NCBI GenBank assembly: GCA_900299185.1
Contig: OMIV01000172.1
Span: 1-41,869, forward strand
Source of the DNA: Planctomycetaceae bacterium
GTDB taxonomy: Bacteria; Planctomycetota; Planctomycetia; Planctomycetales; Planctomycetaceae
Direction of reading: 5' to 3'
DNA: 41,869 nt
The translations under genes were made by a program, and so were the position numbers. Of the stretch, positions 25,147 through 34,197 are shown one piece after another (within the stretch, counting starts at the first letter, position 1; the number at the start of each line of letters is the position of its first letter). The notes beneath the pieces are model-generated. The model was not told where the DNA came from, ran no database searches, and was given only the letters and a program-made list of their open reading frames with translations.

Positions 25147-25511
25147 GGAGTGAGCCTCAATGTGGAGCGGAGTCAGACTCGCAAAGTCGAGCGTCTTCCG
25201 AAATGCCCGATGCGGTCCATCGGGCGACGGAATCAGAGTATGTGCCTCGATCAGCGGCAACCGCTAGCAGCCATCTGAATTGGCGAGAAACCTGGCGAAA
25301 AGCCGTAGTCTCGACCTGCCAAATCCGCTGCTTTCCCGCGACCAGTAATCTCGAAAATCGCGGCAAAACGTTGCCTTGTCGGCTGTTGGAGCGGTCACAA
25401 GAATACGCCGCCGCTCGCCCCCAGAACTTGGGCTAGAGTCGCAACGCCGACTGAGTCGATCACTGGGGGACGATTCAGTTTTCTCGAAATTCAAGCCTCA
25501 TTGAGATCGTC

Positions 25512-25901
25512 ATGGCGAAGCAAGGTGCTCGTAAAAAACTGCCGAAGCAAGTCGCGGTGATTAATGCCGATAACTGCACCGGCTGTGAATCTTGTTTGGA
25601 AGTTTGCCCCGTTGACTGCATTCAGAAGGTGCCCGGTCAGTCGATTGCCTGCTTGCAAAGCTTTTGCGAGATCGACGTCGAGCGTTGCGTGGGCTGTGAA
25701 GTTTGCGTGCATGTTCCCGGCAAAAAGTCCGATCCTTACGAACTGACCGTGTGCCCGTGGGACGCCATCGAGATGGTCGACACGATCGACGCTGGCTGGT
25801 ACGTCGGCACAAAGGGCGGCCCGGCGGATTACCTCGCCGCGAACTGGGACCGAGTGGTCGTGCCCGCCATCCGCCTGTCGGAACTGGCTGCTGCGAACTA
25901 A
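25512..25901 (+). CDS. 2x[4Fe-4S] ferredoxin (129 aa)
   Basis: A cytoplasmic electron carrier. The first cluster site is canonical: C22-x2-C25-x2-C28-x3-C32-P, in NCTGCESCLEVCPVDC. The second site is C59-x2-C62-x2-C65, but the fourth cysteine is C81-P, 16 residues on instead of 4, with a loop GKKSDPYELT between. Extra cysteines at 36, 47 and 52 could be additional ligands. The C-terminal ~45 residues (DAGWYVGTKGGPADYLAANW to the end) form a tail beyond the ferredoxin fold. Start ATG 25512. It is divergent from the exporter operon and followed by its own terminator, so it is a monocistronic unit. The redox partner is unknown. Confidence 0.9.
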   Translation: MAKQGARKKLPKQVAVINADNCTGCESCLEVCPVDCIQKVPGQSIACLQSFCEIDVERCVGCEVCVHVPGKKSDPYELTVCPWDAIEMVDTIDAGWYVGTKGGPADYLAANWDRVVVPAIRLSELAAAN

Positions 25902-25949
25902 CCGACTCGACAATTGAATTCATCCAGGGCGAATTGGCCCCGGAAGCGT

Positions 25950-25989
25950 GAAGCCCGGCATGGTGGTGCATTGCCGGGCTTCTTTTTTT
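25950..25989 (+). terminator. rho-independent terminator after ferredoxin
   Basis: GAAGCCCGGCA (25950-25960) and TGCCGGGCTTC (25972-25982) form a perfect 11-bp stem around an 11-base loop, followed at once by seven T residues. It begins 48 bases after the ferredoxin stop. This is the clearest terminator in the window. Confidence 0.9.
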
Positions 25990-26182
25990 GCCGCCGCGAA
26001 GCCGTCGCTTGGGATTCCTTCCCGAGCTGACCCGGGTGATCCGCACTAAGAGATCGTCGGAGACCTCCCGGATTCGTCGCATGGATTCCGTCGCCCGTGC
26101 GGCATCGCCGTTGGAGGTCGGCGTCCTACCAATGAGACGCTCATTGAGGTTGTTTTCCTCGACGATTCCCAAGCAGAAGAAG

Positions 26183-26257
26183 TCTCACGCAGAGACGCAG
26201 GGAACGCGGAGAAGACCAGATTCGCCAACTCTGCGACCTCAGCGCCTCGACGAGAGA
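26183..26257. repeat. dispersed intergenic repeat, CTCACGCAGAG family (copy B)
   Basis: Bases 26183-26215 begin TCTCACGCAGAGACGCAGGG and go on to AACGCGGAGAAG, closely matching 30428-30456. A loosely complementary CTCTGCGACCTCAGCGCC lies at 26230-26247. The surrounding 25990-26316 has no convincing gene. Confidence 0.5.
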
Positions 26258-26316
26258 CCTACTGTTTTCGCGCGATTGCGACTGCGATGTCGCTCACGGG
26301 AAACCCAACCGAGAAG

Positions 26317-26571
26317 TTATTCCTCGATGCTCCCTAAGTCGGCCATTCCAAATTGGAAGTTCGCACTACGCGCACCGACTCTGAGAAGTCCGCCGTGCGT
26401 TAGAGGGCTAAGCGAAATCTTGACCATCCGATATTCGCGCTCCGTTTCATTCGCGCGGTCCTTCTTGATCGGACCAAGTTGGTCAGCCTGCGTGAGACGG
26501 AAGAGAGCCGCGCGAATCAAACGCAGCGCGAATAACACAGTGACGATCAAGAACAGTTGCGACCACAACAT
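26317..26571 (-). CDS. small hypothetical membrane protein (84 aa)
   Basis: The frame starts ATG 26571 and gives one N-terminal hydrophobic helix (WSQLFLIVTVLFALRLIRAALF), then a charged cytoplasmic-looking segment (KKDRANETEREYRMVKISLS) and a short tail. The frame is open for about 22 codons upstream of the ATG without another good start. It lies 129 bases downstream of the interrupted coiled-coil membrane gene on the same strand and might be co-transcribed with it. No family was recognised. It could be a chance frame, although its hydrophobic helix and charge pattern are plausible. Confidence 0.4.
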   Translation of the reverse strand: MLWSQLFLIVTVLFALRLIRAALFRLTQADQLGPIKKDRANETEREYRMVKISLSPLTHGGLLRVGARSANFQFGMADLGSIEE

Positions 26572-26700
26572 CAGCGCAACTACGACGACGTTCTCGCTGA
26601 CGAACGAATGCGCGTCGCTGCCGGGCGTCGAGTTCGACTCTTCTCAATCCCTTAACGCTGACGCTGCGTGCTCAAGCCGGATGTCATCACGACCTTGTTC

Positions 26701-28734
26701 CTAAGTCGTCGTTGCTTCGCCGAGCTTCGTGTCGGACTTCACGTCAGGCTCGTTCGCGACCGCTGGTGCTGCCGCTGAGGGGCTGGCCTTCGCTACGGGT
26801 TTGGCTGTGGTGGGCGCCTCAGCTTTGGTTTCGGGGGTATTGGTCTGTGGTTCGTTGATGACTTGGCGGATCTTCTTTTCCAACTGCGTGACAGCATCCA
26901 TCAAGAGGCCATAGGCCCGCTCGGTGAAGACGCCTGCAATAAGTCCGGCGAAGCTGGTGGTGTAGGGATTGGTGGGGAAGCTGGCCGCGTCGCCTTGCAG
27001 CAAGAACACAGTCTTTCCGCCGCGCACGATGAAGAACGATAGGAAGCCCGTTGAGAGACCCAGCATGAATAGCTGGCCGTATTCCATGGCCTTCCGTTCG
27101 TGGCGATAGGAAGTCGCAGTGCCGGACTTCTGCCGACTGTCTTCTCGAATCATTGCAATGAGCGAGCCGATGCCACCGCAGGTCGAGACGACTAACGCCA
27201 ATAGGAATTCCGAGTTCGACCAACTCCAGAAGTGCCGCAAGTCCAACCATCCCAAGACTGATTCTTCGTCTGACTTTTGTGGGACAAGGCGAAGTCTATC
27301 CATCACCGTAATCAGCTGGCCCAAGGCTGTTTCGTCGCGCTGCTTGCGATTGGCATCTGAATCTGAAACCCGAGTTCGTTCAGAGATCTCGGCTGCGAAC
27401 ATGCTCTGCGATGTCGCACCGATGGTGACCAAGCGATGGATGTCCTTAAGTCCTTGCTCCAAGCGATTGAGTTGCTTGCGCAGGTCAGATTGGTCTTTGG
27501 ATGTGGTTCCGTCTGGACGAATCTCGGGGGGGGACTTCGCGAGCTCGTTTCGCACGTGCGTGAGTTCGTTGGTAATGAGCGCTTCCAACTGTTGTCGCGA
27601 CGAGATCTCCGACAGCGTGATGAAGACCAAGAAGCCTGCGGCGGCCATGAGAGCCCACATCGCGAGGTTGATCACGGTCGTGCGGATGTCGTCCCAAGCG
27701 ATCTTCCCGGCTCTGAAGTCTCGCCACAGGTCGCCGAAGCTTCGAGTTTGTTTGCTGGCTAGTTCGAGTTCGAACTTCTTCGCGTTGGCTTCAGCAATCT
27801 CACGAGCGGCTTGGGCTGCAGCGGCGGCTGTGTCGGCATCGATCAATCGTTTCTGTAATTCGGCAGCGTGCTCTTGTTGTTTAATGATCTGCTCGCGCTG
27901 GGCGACGAGATTTTGCTCGTACTTTTGTAACGCTTCGGACTGCTTTCCGAAGCTAGTTTCAAGACGGGCAACTTCTTCTTGTCTCGCTTCGGCTCTCGCT
28001 TGAGCGGTGATGATTTCTTGACGGGTCGAAGCAAGTTCTTCTTGTGTTCTTTCGAGTTACCATCTGATGCGATCAGACGCTTGATTGCTTGAAGCTGCCC
28101 GCCCCAAGAACTGGTCGAACGCTTGTCTGCTCTCTGGATACCACTGAGGGGGCGAGTCTCCCCAGAGCGGTCCGATAGGTCCTACGTCAGATGGGTCAAT
28201 AAAAGTACCAAGTCCGTCGGATGTCTCACTGACTACGCGCGACAACAACACGATATCTCTGCTGATCGCTGCGTTATTCTCGCTCTTGAACGATGACAAA
28301 GGACCGGATTCGTAGGAAGCGGCAGCCTCGACTGCCGCTTCTGCATAGACCCCGCTTATCGAAGAATAGTTGCCAACCACGACGGCCCTGTTTGCTGCTG
28401 CGGTAGCAGTTGAGGCAACGATGAATGTTTCGACGATAGCTGCTGAAATTGAAAAAGCGTTGCTTTTGATCCGATTCGCACTGCTACCAAGTGCCATGAC
28501 TGCTGTGACGATGGTTCCGATGTCACCGACTCCTTTGCACCAATCTTCGAGACGCGTGAGGGCAGTATCTATGTCCCATATGGCCACCCTTAATTCCTCG
28601 ACACCCCAGAGGTCAAAGTCGCGAATTATCAGTGGTTCGAATCGGCGGGCGCACCGGACGGCAAATGCAACGGCAGCTCTCGGCGGTAATTTCGAAAGTC
28701 GTGCTTTTAGTTTTAAAACGATTACATCGGACAT
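26701..28734 (-). pseudogene. helical-domain / coiled-coil / membrane protein interrupted by in-frame TAA
   Basis: The frame starts ATG 28734 and reads 225 residues ending QASDRIRW, then TAA at 28057-28059. It continues in the same frame as LERTQEELASTRQEIITAQAR for 451 further residues to 26701. CAA (Gln) in place of TAA would give one 677-residue protein. The second part has no ATG before residue 297 and only a poor TTG there, so an independent gene is unlikely. Part 1: an alpha-helical domain (LPPRAAVAFAVRCARRFEPL, AVEAAASYES) vaguely like Imm-5-type immunity proteins. Part 2: coiled coil ~226-330, membrane helix ~354-375, a soluble helical segment ~380-490, then helices ~509-529 and 553-571 with NPYTTSFAGLIAGVFTERA, and a Pro/Ala/Lys-rich tail. 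The 5' part uses more AT-ending codons than its neighbours, a sign of transfer. Function unknown. Confidence 0.7.
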
Positions 28735-29160
28735 GGCCCGTAGCCCTTTGGACGGTGATTGAACAGTTCGGGATTGCTTCTAACAGTCCGCCGATCCGTG
28801 TGGCAATCAGTGGCTGTGAGTGACCTCGCGCGAGCAACGAAGCGGCTGCGGTTGGTTCGATTTGAATGCTCGTGCTGCATGTCTTCATGGCTCGGGATTG
28901 AAGCTTTGAGTTGGACCGGCTCGGGCGAATGGCAATCGGAATGTGCCGCCCGAAAGGAATGGAGCGTGAATCATTCAAGCACGCTCGTGGGCTGGTTGGG
29001 GGCGCCCCTTGATGGTCGGCTTCTGGCACTTTGAGAGGTAACCTCGCGTGGGCTGGGTTACTGATGCGGAAGGTTACTCGTGAGGCAGAGCTTCCGAGGG
29101 AGCGTTCCCAGGCGGAGCTTGGGAACGAGAAGGCTGCTCTTCATTGAGGATGGGAAATCT
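28735..29160. other. divergent intergenic region
   Basis: This region should contain the promoters of the coiled-coil membrane gene and the GH71/99-like gene. Frames on both strands (28613-29034) have no family features. A palindrome lies at 29103-29127, and 29041-29095 looks like more of the same repeat unit. Confidence 0.5.
29103..29127. repeat. palindrome with GGA triloop just upstream of GH71/99 gene
   Basis: An 11-bp stem (CGTTCCCAGGC pairing with GCTTGGGAACG, one G-U pair) closes a GGA loop. It ends 33 bases before the GH gene start codon. An open frame runs through it into the gene from 29080, but that is translation of the repeat, not a genuine N-terminus. Confidence 0.6.
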
Positions 29161-30378
29161 ATGGTTCGGTTGCTGGGATTGGTGGCGGCTCTGATGCTGA
29201 TGGGCGACAGGCTGTTGATTGCGGATGACGTGGTCGATGCTTCGACTTTGCAGCGGAAGGTTCTGTGTGGGTATCAGGGGTGGTTTCGTTGTCCCAACGA
29301 TCCGGCCAAACAAGGCTGGCGGCATTGGAGTCGGGACGGCAGGAAGATCACTCCTGAAACGCTGACCTTCGAGATGTGGCCGGATCTGAGCGAAGCGGAC
29401 GACGACGAGAAGTATCCGGCTCCGGGCTTCATGCATGCGGACGGTCAGCCGGCGTACCTCTTCAGCTCGGCTCATCCCAAGACGGTTGATCGCCACTTTC
29501 GCTGGATGCAGCAACATGGCATCGACGGCGTGTTCTTGCAGCGGTTCTTGGTGGAAGCTCACAGCCCAGCGGTGGACCAAGTGCTGGCCAACGTCCAACA
29601 GTCGTGCCGCCAGACCGGTCGAGTCATGGGGCTGTGCTATGACCTCAGCGGAGCGGCCAAAGAGACGCTCTACGACAAGTTGGTCGCGGACTGGAAGCGG
29701 CTTGTCGATGAGAAGCACATCACGAACGATGGCCGCTATCTGCATCACAACGGCAAACCGGTGCTCTTCATCTGGGGCTTCTACAGCGATCGCTTTGGTC
29801 CCGAGCTGGCCCACAAGATCATCGACTTCTTCAAGAACGATCCCAAGTACGGAGTGACGTTGGTCGGCGGATGTCAGTGGTATTGGCGGACCGAGAAGGG
29901 CGCCGAGTGGGCCAAAGTGTTTCGGCGGTTTGATGTCATCAGCCCGTGGAACGTCGGCAATTCGACGTCGATCAATGGCCAACGACACGCCGCAACGGGC
30001 TCGTGGCAACCGGATCTCGAAGAGTGCCAGCGATCGGGCATGAAGTTTCTGCCGGTGATCTATCCGGGGTTTGGTTGGACCAACCTGCAAGGCCCGAAAG
30101 CCGCCAAAGACAACCTGCCACGCTTAGGTGGTGAGTTCTTCTGGAAGCAGTTTTCGACCGCGTCGGAACTCGGAGTCGACATGGCTTACGTGGCGATGTT
30201 CGATGAAGTCGACGAAGGGACGGCCATCTTCAAGGTCCGTAACTCGCCACCAACTCCAGGTCACTTCGCGACCTATGACGGACTGCCCGCAGACTGGTAT
30301 CTGCGGCTCACAAGCGAAGGAACCAAGCTGATTCGAGGTGAGCGAACCAATCAGAAGACTCTGCCGATCAAGCCTTGA
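29161..30378 (+). CDS. secreted glycoside hydrolase family 71/99-like protein (405 aa)
   Basis: A signal peptide starts at ATG 29161 (MVRLLGLVAALMLMGDRLLIA). The frame is open from 29080, but the extra 27 residues come from a palindromic repeat, so the shorter start is preferred. The domain begins VLCGYQGWFRCPNDPAKQGWRHW and continues with HFRWMQQHGIDGVFLQRFL, VMGLCYDLSG, KPVLFIWGFYSDRF and MAYVAMFDEVDEGTAIFK, typical of the GH71/99-like (beta/alpha)8 barrel proteins common in planctomycetes and Bacteroidetes. Characterised relatives are alpha-1,3-glucanases (GH71) and endo-alpha-mannosidases (GH99). The acid in FDEVDEGTA is a likely catalytic residue. Substrate unknown. It converges with the porin gene. 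Confidence 0.85.
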   Translation: MVRLLGLVAALMLMGDRLLIADDVVDASTLQRKVLCGYQGWFRCPNDPAKQGWRHWSRDGRKITPETLTFEMWPDLSEADDDEKYPAPGFMHADGQPAYLFSSAHPKTVDRHFRWMQQHGIDGVFLQRFLVEAHSPAVDQVLANVQQSCRQTGRVMGLCYDLSGAAKETLYDKLVADWKRLVDEKHITNDGRYLHHNGKPVLFIWGFYSDRFGPELAHKIIDFFKNDPKYGVTLVGGCQWYWRTEKGAEWAKVFRRFDVISPWNVGNSTSINGQRHAATGSWQPDLEECQRSGMKFLPVIYPGFGWTNLQGPKAAKDNLPRLGGEFFWKQFSTASELGVDMAYVAMFDEVDEGTAIFKVRNSPPTPGHFATYDGLPADWYLRLTSEGTKLIRGERTNQKTLPIKP

Positions 30379-30427
30379 CGGCACGGGTGGTGACAATTGG
30401 CAGCAGCAGGTTGCAGAAGACAAGAGC

Positions 30428-30456
30428 CTCACGCAGAGACGCTGGGGACGCAGAGG
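30428..30456. repeat. dispersed intergenic repeat, CTCACGCAGAG family (copy C)
   Basis: The sequence CTCACGCAGAGACGCTGGGG, then ACGCAGAGG, matches copy B at 26183 closely. It sits between the convergent GH71/99 and porin genes, where no terminator is otherwise obvious. Confidence 0.5.
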
Positions 30457-30486
30457 GATTTGGGACGGCGTCGATCGTTGCGACTC

Positions 30487-31932
30487 TTACCAGTTGAAGT
30501 CGAAGCGCATGGCGAGCAGGTCTGACGTTGTGCTGCCGAAGGGCGTGCCGTTGCTGGTCACGGGGTGAATCCAGTCGAACATGACTCGAGTGCGGTCGGA
30601 CCAATACCAGTTCATGCCCACGGTTAGGTCGTTGTATTCGCCTTTGTTGAGGTCCTGCAGATTGAGGTTTGAGTAGCGGGCCTTCGCTTCCCACCCTCCC
30701 CAGCCCGAACAACCTTCGCCATGGGCCAAGAAGAAGTTGGTGTTGGGTTTGTTGCGACCGAACTGAGCACCATGTTGGCCGAACTTTTCGTAGATGCGAT
30801 TCTCGCCCGTCAGGAAGTAGCTGGCATGAATGTACGTGCCGCCGATGGTGGCTCGACCGCCCACAAATCGATCGACGCTCGAAAGAAAGGCTTCAGATTG
30901 CACGGTCAGCGAGCCCCAAACCACAGCCAGTTCCAGGTTGCCGGTCGTGAACGAGTTGCCGTTGATCACTCCGCTGTCGATTAGCCGCGGGCCTTCATGA
31001 ACCTGAGGCCGGGCACGGAAGCGAATGCGATTGTCTTGGTCGTCCGTGTGTAAAACGCCCGCTCCCACGTGCACGAGATAGCGACCATTCGAAGCTTCGT
31101 CGTAGTACGGCAACCAAGTGGTACGACCGCTCAAGCGATAGCCCTGAGCATCCGCAATTCGCTCTTTGAGTCCTTCGCTGATGCTGTCGATGAACATGCC
31201 ATAGGACCACGTGAAGTTCTTGTCTTCGGTGCAGTCATAGAATGCGATGCCGACTTCGCGATCGGCTGTGAAGACTCCCTGACTGGGGATCGACCGCTCC
31301 ATGAAAATGTTATTGGTGTCGTTAGTGACTTGTTCCAGTCCAAACGGCACGAAGAAGTTGCCGATGCGAAAGCGACCCAAGAACGGGATCTCGTTCATCG
31401 ACAAGTACGCGTCTTTGACGTCAGGCGACATCACGGTACCCAGCGGCAAGGTCTCGCCGACGGTCTCTGGCTCCAGCGTCAGTTGCAGACGGAAGTCGAA
31501 GACGCCGTAGCCGGTGCCATCTGCCACCAGTCGCAACCGGCGGAACTCGAAGTAGTCTCGTGTGCTGTCGGCGGGAATGGCTGAGTCACCGTTGGCCCAA
31601 TTGACGTAGTCCAACTGCACGTGGCCACCGAGCTTCACGGCCCACTTGTCGGATGTGTCTTTGGCTTTGGCCGCGTCTTTCTCCAGCTTGTCGATCCGTT
31701 TCAAGATCGCACTGACATCTGGGCTGTTGCCCGAGTCTGTTGCGGCACTTTCGACCCAGGTCGAATTTGACACGTCGTAAATCGATGTCGCGCCAACAGC
31801 GGTGCTATCGAAGCGGTCTTCGGGCTCTTGAGCGAGTGCAGGGAGACTCAATGCGGCCAAGCTGGCAAGTGCGACACAACCCAAAGCGCAACTTCGCCGG
31901 AGCATTCTCCACCACCTCGAGACCGGACTCAT
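30487..31932 (-). CDS. OprP/OprO-type phosphate-selective porin (481 aa)
   Basis: An outer-membrane beta-barrel that should pass anions such as phosphate or polyphosphate. The start chosen is ATG 31932 (MSPVSRWWRML), preceded by AAGGAGG at 6 bases. A start at 31986 would place 18 residues before this strong site. A signal peptide (CALGCVALASLAALSLPALAQ) is followed by a short coiled coil (VSAILKRIDKLEKDAAKAKD, a trimerisation or peptidoglycan-contact helix). The barrel then begins at WAVKLGGHVQLDYVNWA, with alternating strands throughout, GRFRIGNFFVPFGLEQVTNDTN (diagnostic of this family) and a terminal aromatic strand MRFDFNW. Its presence supports a Gram-negative-type outer membrane in this organism. 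It is a single gene. Confidence 0.9.
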   Translation of the reverse strand: MSPVSRWWRMLRRSCALGCVALASLAALSLPALAQEPEDRFDSTAVGATSIYDVSNSTWVESAATDSGNSPDVSAILKRIDKLEKDAAKAKDTSDKWAVKLGGHVQLDYVNWANGDSAIPADSTRDYFEFRRLRLVADGTGYGVFDFRLQLTLEPETVGETLPLGTVMSPDVKDAYLSMNEIPFLGRFRIGNFFVPFGLEQVTNDTNNIFMERSIPSQGVFTADREVGIAFYDCTEDKNFTWSYGMFIDSISEGLKERIADAQGYRLSGRTTWLPYYDEASNGRYLVHVGAGVLHTDDQDNRIRFRARPQVHEGPRLIDSGVINGNSFTTGNLELAVVWGSLTVQSEAFLSSVDRFVGGRATIGGTYIHASYFLTGENRIYEKFGQHGAQFGRNKPNTNFFLAHGEGCSGWGGWEAKARYSNLNLQDLNKGEYNDLTVGMNWYWSDRTRVMFDWIHPVTSNGTPFGSTTSDLLAMRFDFNW

Positions 31933-32519
31933 GACGCCCTCCTTGGCGTTGTTTCGAGTGAACCGAAAAAGAAAACGGAGGCACACGGATAGGCCATGTA
32001 GCCCCCGTAAGCTTCCGGTGGTCCGGTCAGCTATCAGGAAACATCAGCAGGTATCGGCCACGACACCGTCACAACTTGAATAATCGGCAGACCTTACCCA
32101 ACTGGTAGGGTCGCAGTATCGGCAACGTGTTGAGAATTATGGACCATTCTCCATCCAGGTTGGATCCCGTTATTGAGCTGCTAGACGCGCCCCCTCAGTT
32201 AACCGTGCGTTAGCCTCTGTTTGATGGTCGATCACAGATTCCATCAGGATTGGCGGAGAGCCGGAACCCAATTGCAGTGCATCACTTTGGGCTGTCTTGA
32301 GTTCTCTTCGGTCGAGATTTCAATAAAGCGAACAGCATTCGCAGCGAGCCAAGTTCGACTTCGGACAGGGCAGCATGATGTTTGGTCCAAGCTGATTTGA
32401 AAGACAACTACTCTCGTGTGACGACAGCCTCTGTCCGTTTTCTTTCCTCGGCGACCTGCTCAGCGTCCGACACAAATCCATGCACACGACTCTCCAACTT
32501 CTGATACTGAAAGCTCTGC
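31933..32519. other. 587-base divergent intergenic region
   Basis: This lies between the porin and chromate transporter genes, which diverge. It should hold both promoters. Only a weak 7-bp hairpin (ACCTTAC/GTAGGGT near 32091-32109) was noticed. No RNA gene, riboswitch or clear Pho-box-like direct repeat was recognised. Confidence 0.45.
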
Positions 32520-33950
32520 ATGATTTCTAATACTTCAGATTCTTCGGCCCCTGCCGATCAAAATCGTGGCGCAGAGCCGAGGTCGGTTTCGTTTGGTGAA
32601 GCCGTGGCGTTTTGGTTGAAGCTGGGTTTCATCAGCTTCGGCGGACCGGCGGGACAGATTGCGATCATGCATACCGAGTTGGTGGATCGCCGTCGTTGGA
32701 TCTCTGAACGCCGCTTCTTACATGCCTTGAATTACTGCATGGTGTTGCCGGGGCCGGAGGCTCAGCAGTTGGCGACTTACATTGGCTGGCTGTTACATGG
32801 CACTCGCGGAGGACTCGTCGCGGGCGGGCTGTTTGTGTTGCCAAGCCTCTTCATCTTGATGGGCTTGAGTGCGATCTATGTCGCGTTCGGCAATGTGCCG
32901 GCTGTGGTTGCGATACTCGATGGCATCAAGCCCGCTGTCGTGGCGATCGTCGTGTCGGCAGTCATTCGCATTGGCTCGCGAGCCATCAAGAACGGCGTGC
33001 TGCTGGCTTTCGCAATTGCAGCTTTTGTCTCGTTGGCGGTGTACGATGTGCCGTTTCCCATCATCGTGTTAGCAGCAGGCTTCTTGGGTTGGCTGGGCTC
33101 GCGATTCGCTCCTGACAAGTTCAAAGCCGGCAGCGGACATGGCAGCAAGTCGTCCAAAAAGGACGAAGCCAATAACGTCGCAGACTTGCCCGCCATCATT
33201 ATCGACGATGAGCACGAGCCGCCGCCGCATGCTCGACCAAGTTGGATGCGCTTTGGGGTGAGGCTGATTGTTGGGCTCGTGCTGTGGGCCGGGCCAATGG
33301 CGGCACTACTGAGTTGGCAAGGTTGGGACGGCACCTTTGCTCGCATGGGTACCCTCTTCACGACCGCAGCGCTGGTCACATTTGGCGGCGCTTATGCCGT
33401 GCTGCCGTTCGTCGCTCATCAAGCGGTGGACGTTTTTAATTGGCTGAAGCCGGGGCAGATGGTTGATGGTCTGGCACTGGGCGAGACGACTCCAGGGCCG
33501 CTCATCATGGTCGTGGCGTTCGTGGGCTTTGTCGGCGGATATCAAGCGGGCGAACTGAGCTGGACCGGAGCGGTGCTGGGGTGCGTGATCGCGACTTACT
33601 TCACGTTCTTGCCATCGTTCGTCTTCATCTTGCTGGGTGGTCCCTACATCGAGTCCATGCGAGGCGAGTTACGACTGACGGCAGCTCTAACCGGGATCAC
33701 GGCTGCCGTTGTGGGAGTGGTGCTGAACCTGGCCGTGTTCTTCGGCAAGACCGTCTTCTGGCCGACGCTGCAGCGTTGGAACTCGGCAGAGCTGTCGCTT
33801 TCGCGCATCGTCGAAGCCACCAACCTGTTTGGCGTGTTGGTGGCGGTCACGGCTTTTGTCGTGATGTCGCGTTTCAAAGTGAGCTTGGGCTACATCGTCT
33901 TAGCGTGCTCGCTCGCTGGGCTGGCGAAGTTCGCAGTCACTTCGATGTGA
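32520..33950 (+). CDS. chrA: chromate transporter, ChrA family (476 aa)
   Basis: An inner-membrane protein that exports chromate (CHR family). Two homologous halves are visible. The first has [55 protein letters not shown] and a helix ending LSAIYV. The second has [23 protein letters not shown] and [25 protein letters not shown]. The paired FGG and PGP motifs are diagnostic of the bidomain (long-chain) ChrA type. About ten membrane helices are predicted, with a charged cytoplasmic loop (residues ~205-240, [11 protein letters not shown]). There is no ChrB regulator nearby. Start ATG 32520. It ends 247 bases before a convergent permease gene. Confidence 0.92.
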   Translation: MISNTSDSSAPADQNRGAEPRSVSFGEAVAFWLKLGFISFGGPAGQIAIMHTELVDRRRWISERRFLHALNYCMVLPGPEAQQLATYIGWLLHGTRGGLVAGGLFVLPSLFILMGLSAIYVAFGNVPAVVAILDGIKPAVVAIVVSAVIRIGSRAIKNGVLLAFAIAAFVSLAVYDVPFPIIVLAAGFLGWLGSRFAPDKFKAGSGHGSKSSKKDEANNVADLPAIIIDDEHEPPPHARPSWMRFGVRLIVGLVLWAGPMAALLSWQGWDGTFARMGTLFTTAALVTFGGAYAVLPFVAHQAVDVFNWLKPGQMVDGLALGETTPGPLIMVVAFVGFVGGYQAGELSWTGAVLGCVIATYFTFLPSFVFILLGGPYIESMRGELRLTAALTGITAAVVGVVLNLAVFFGKTVFWPTLQRWNSAELSLSRIVEATNLFGVLVAVTAFVVMSRFKVSLGYIVLACSLAGLAKFAVTSM

Positions 33951-34017
33951 GTGTCTCGCGGCTTGCGGCCTCAAGCTGAGCGGCCGGCATGAGTCTGCCC
34001 CTACTCCGTTTGATCTT

Positions 34018-34105
34018 TCTCTGTTTCCTCTGCGTGCTTCTGTTCCAATTGTCTTCAGCAAGACTTTGACCAGGAGCACGCAAAGGGAACGGAGAGAATG
34101 ACAAA
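34018..34105. repeat. inverted repeat related to the CTCACGCAGAG family (copy D)
   Basis: TCTCTGTTTCCTCTGCGTGCT near 34018-34038 and AGCACGCAAAGGGAACGGAGA near 34077-34097 are reverse complements at about 18 of 21 positions. They share the CACGCAGAG-like purine motif with copies A-C. The element sits between the convergent chrA and permease genes and could act as a bidirectional terminator or barrier. Confidence 0.45.
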
Positions 34106-34197
34106 TAGAGTGGTGCGCATTGTCTCCAGTCGCGAATGGGGCGGTTGCTGTTTGTGGTCGATCTTGAGCGGTGAAGCGGATCGCTCGGCGTCTTGCC

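Noticed and set aside
25988-26704. 238-aa plus-strand frame after the ferredoxin
   Set aside because: It starts inside the loop-distal side of a terminator, crosses a dispersed repeat, and is Ser/Arg-rich without family features.
28613-29034. Overlapping 91-aa and 138-aa frames upstream of the GH71/99 gene
   Set aside because: They overlap each other and the start of a better-supported gene; low-complexity composition.
29074-30090. 338-aa minus-strand frame opposite the GH71/99 gene
   Set aside because: Arginine/histidine-rich shadow; the plus strand carries the conserved domain.
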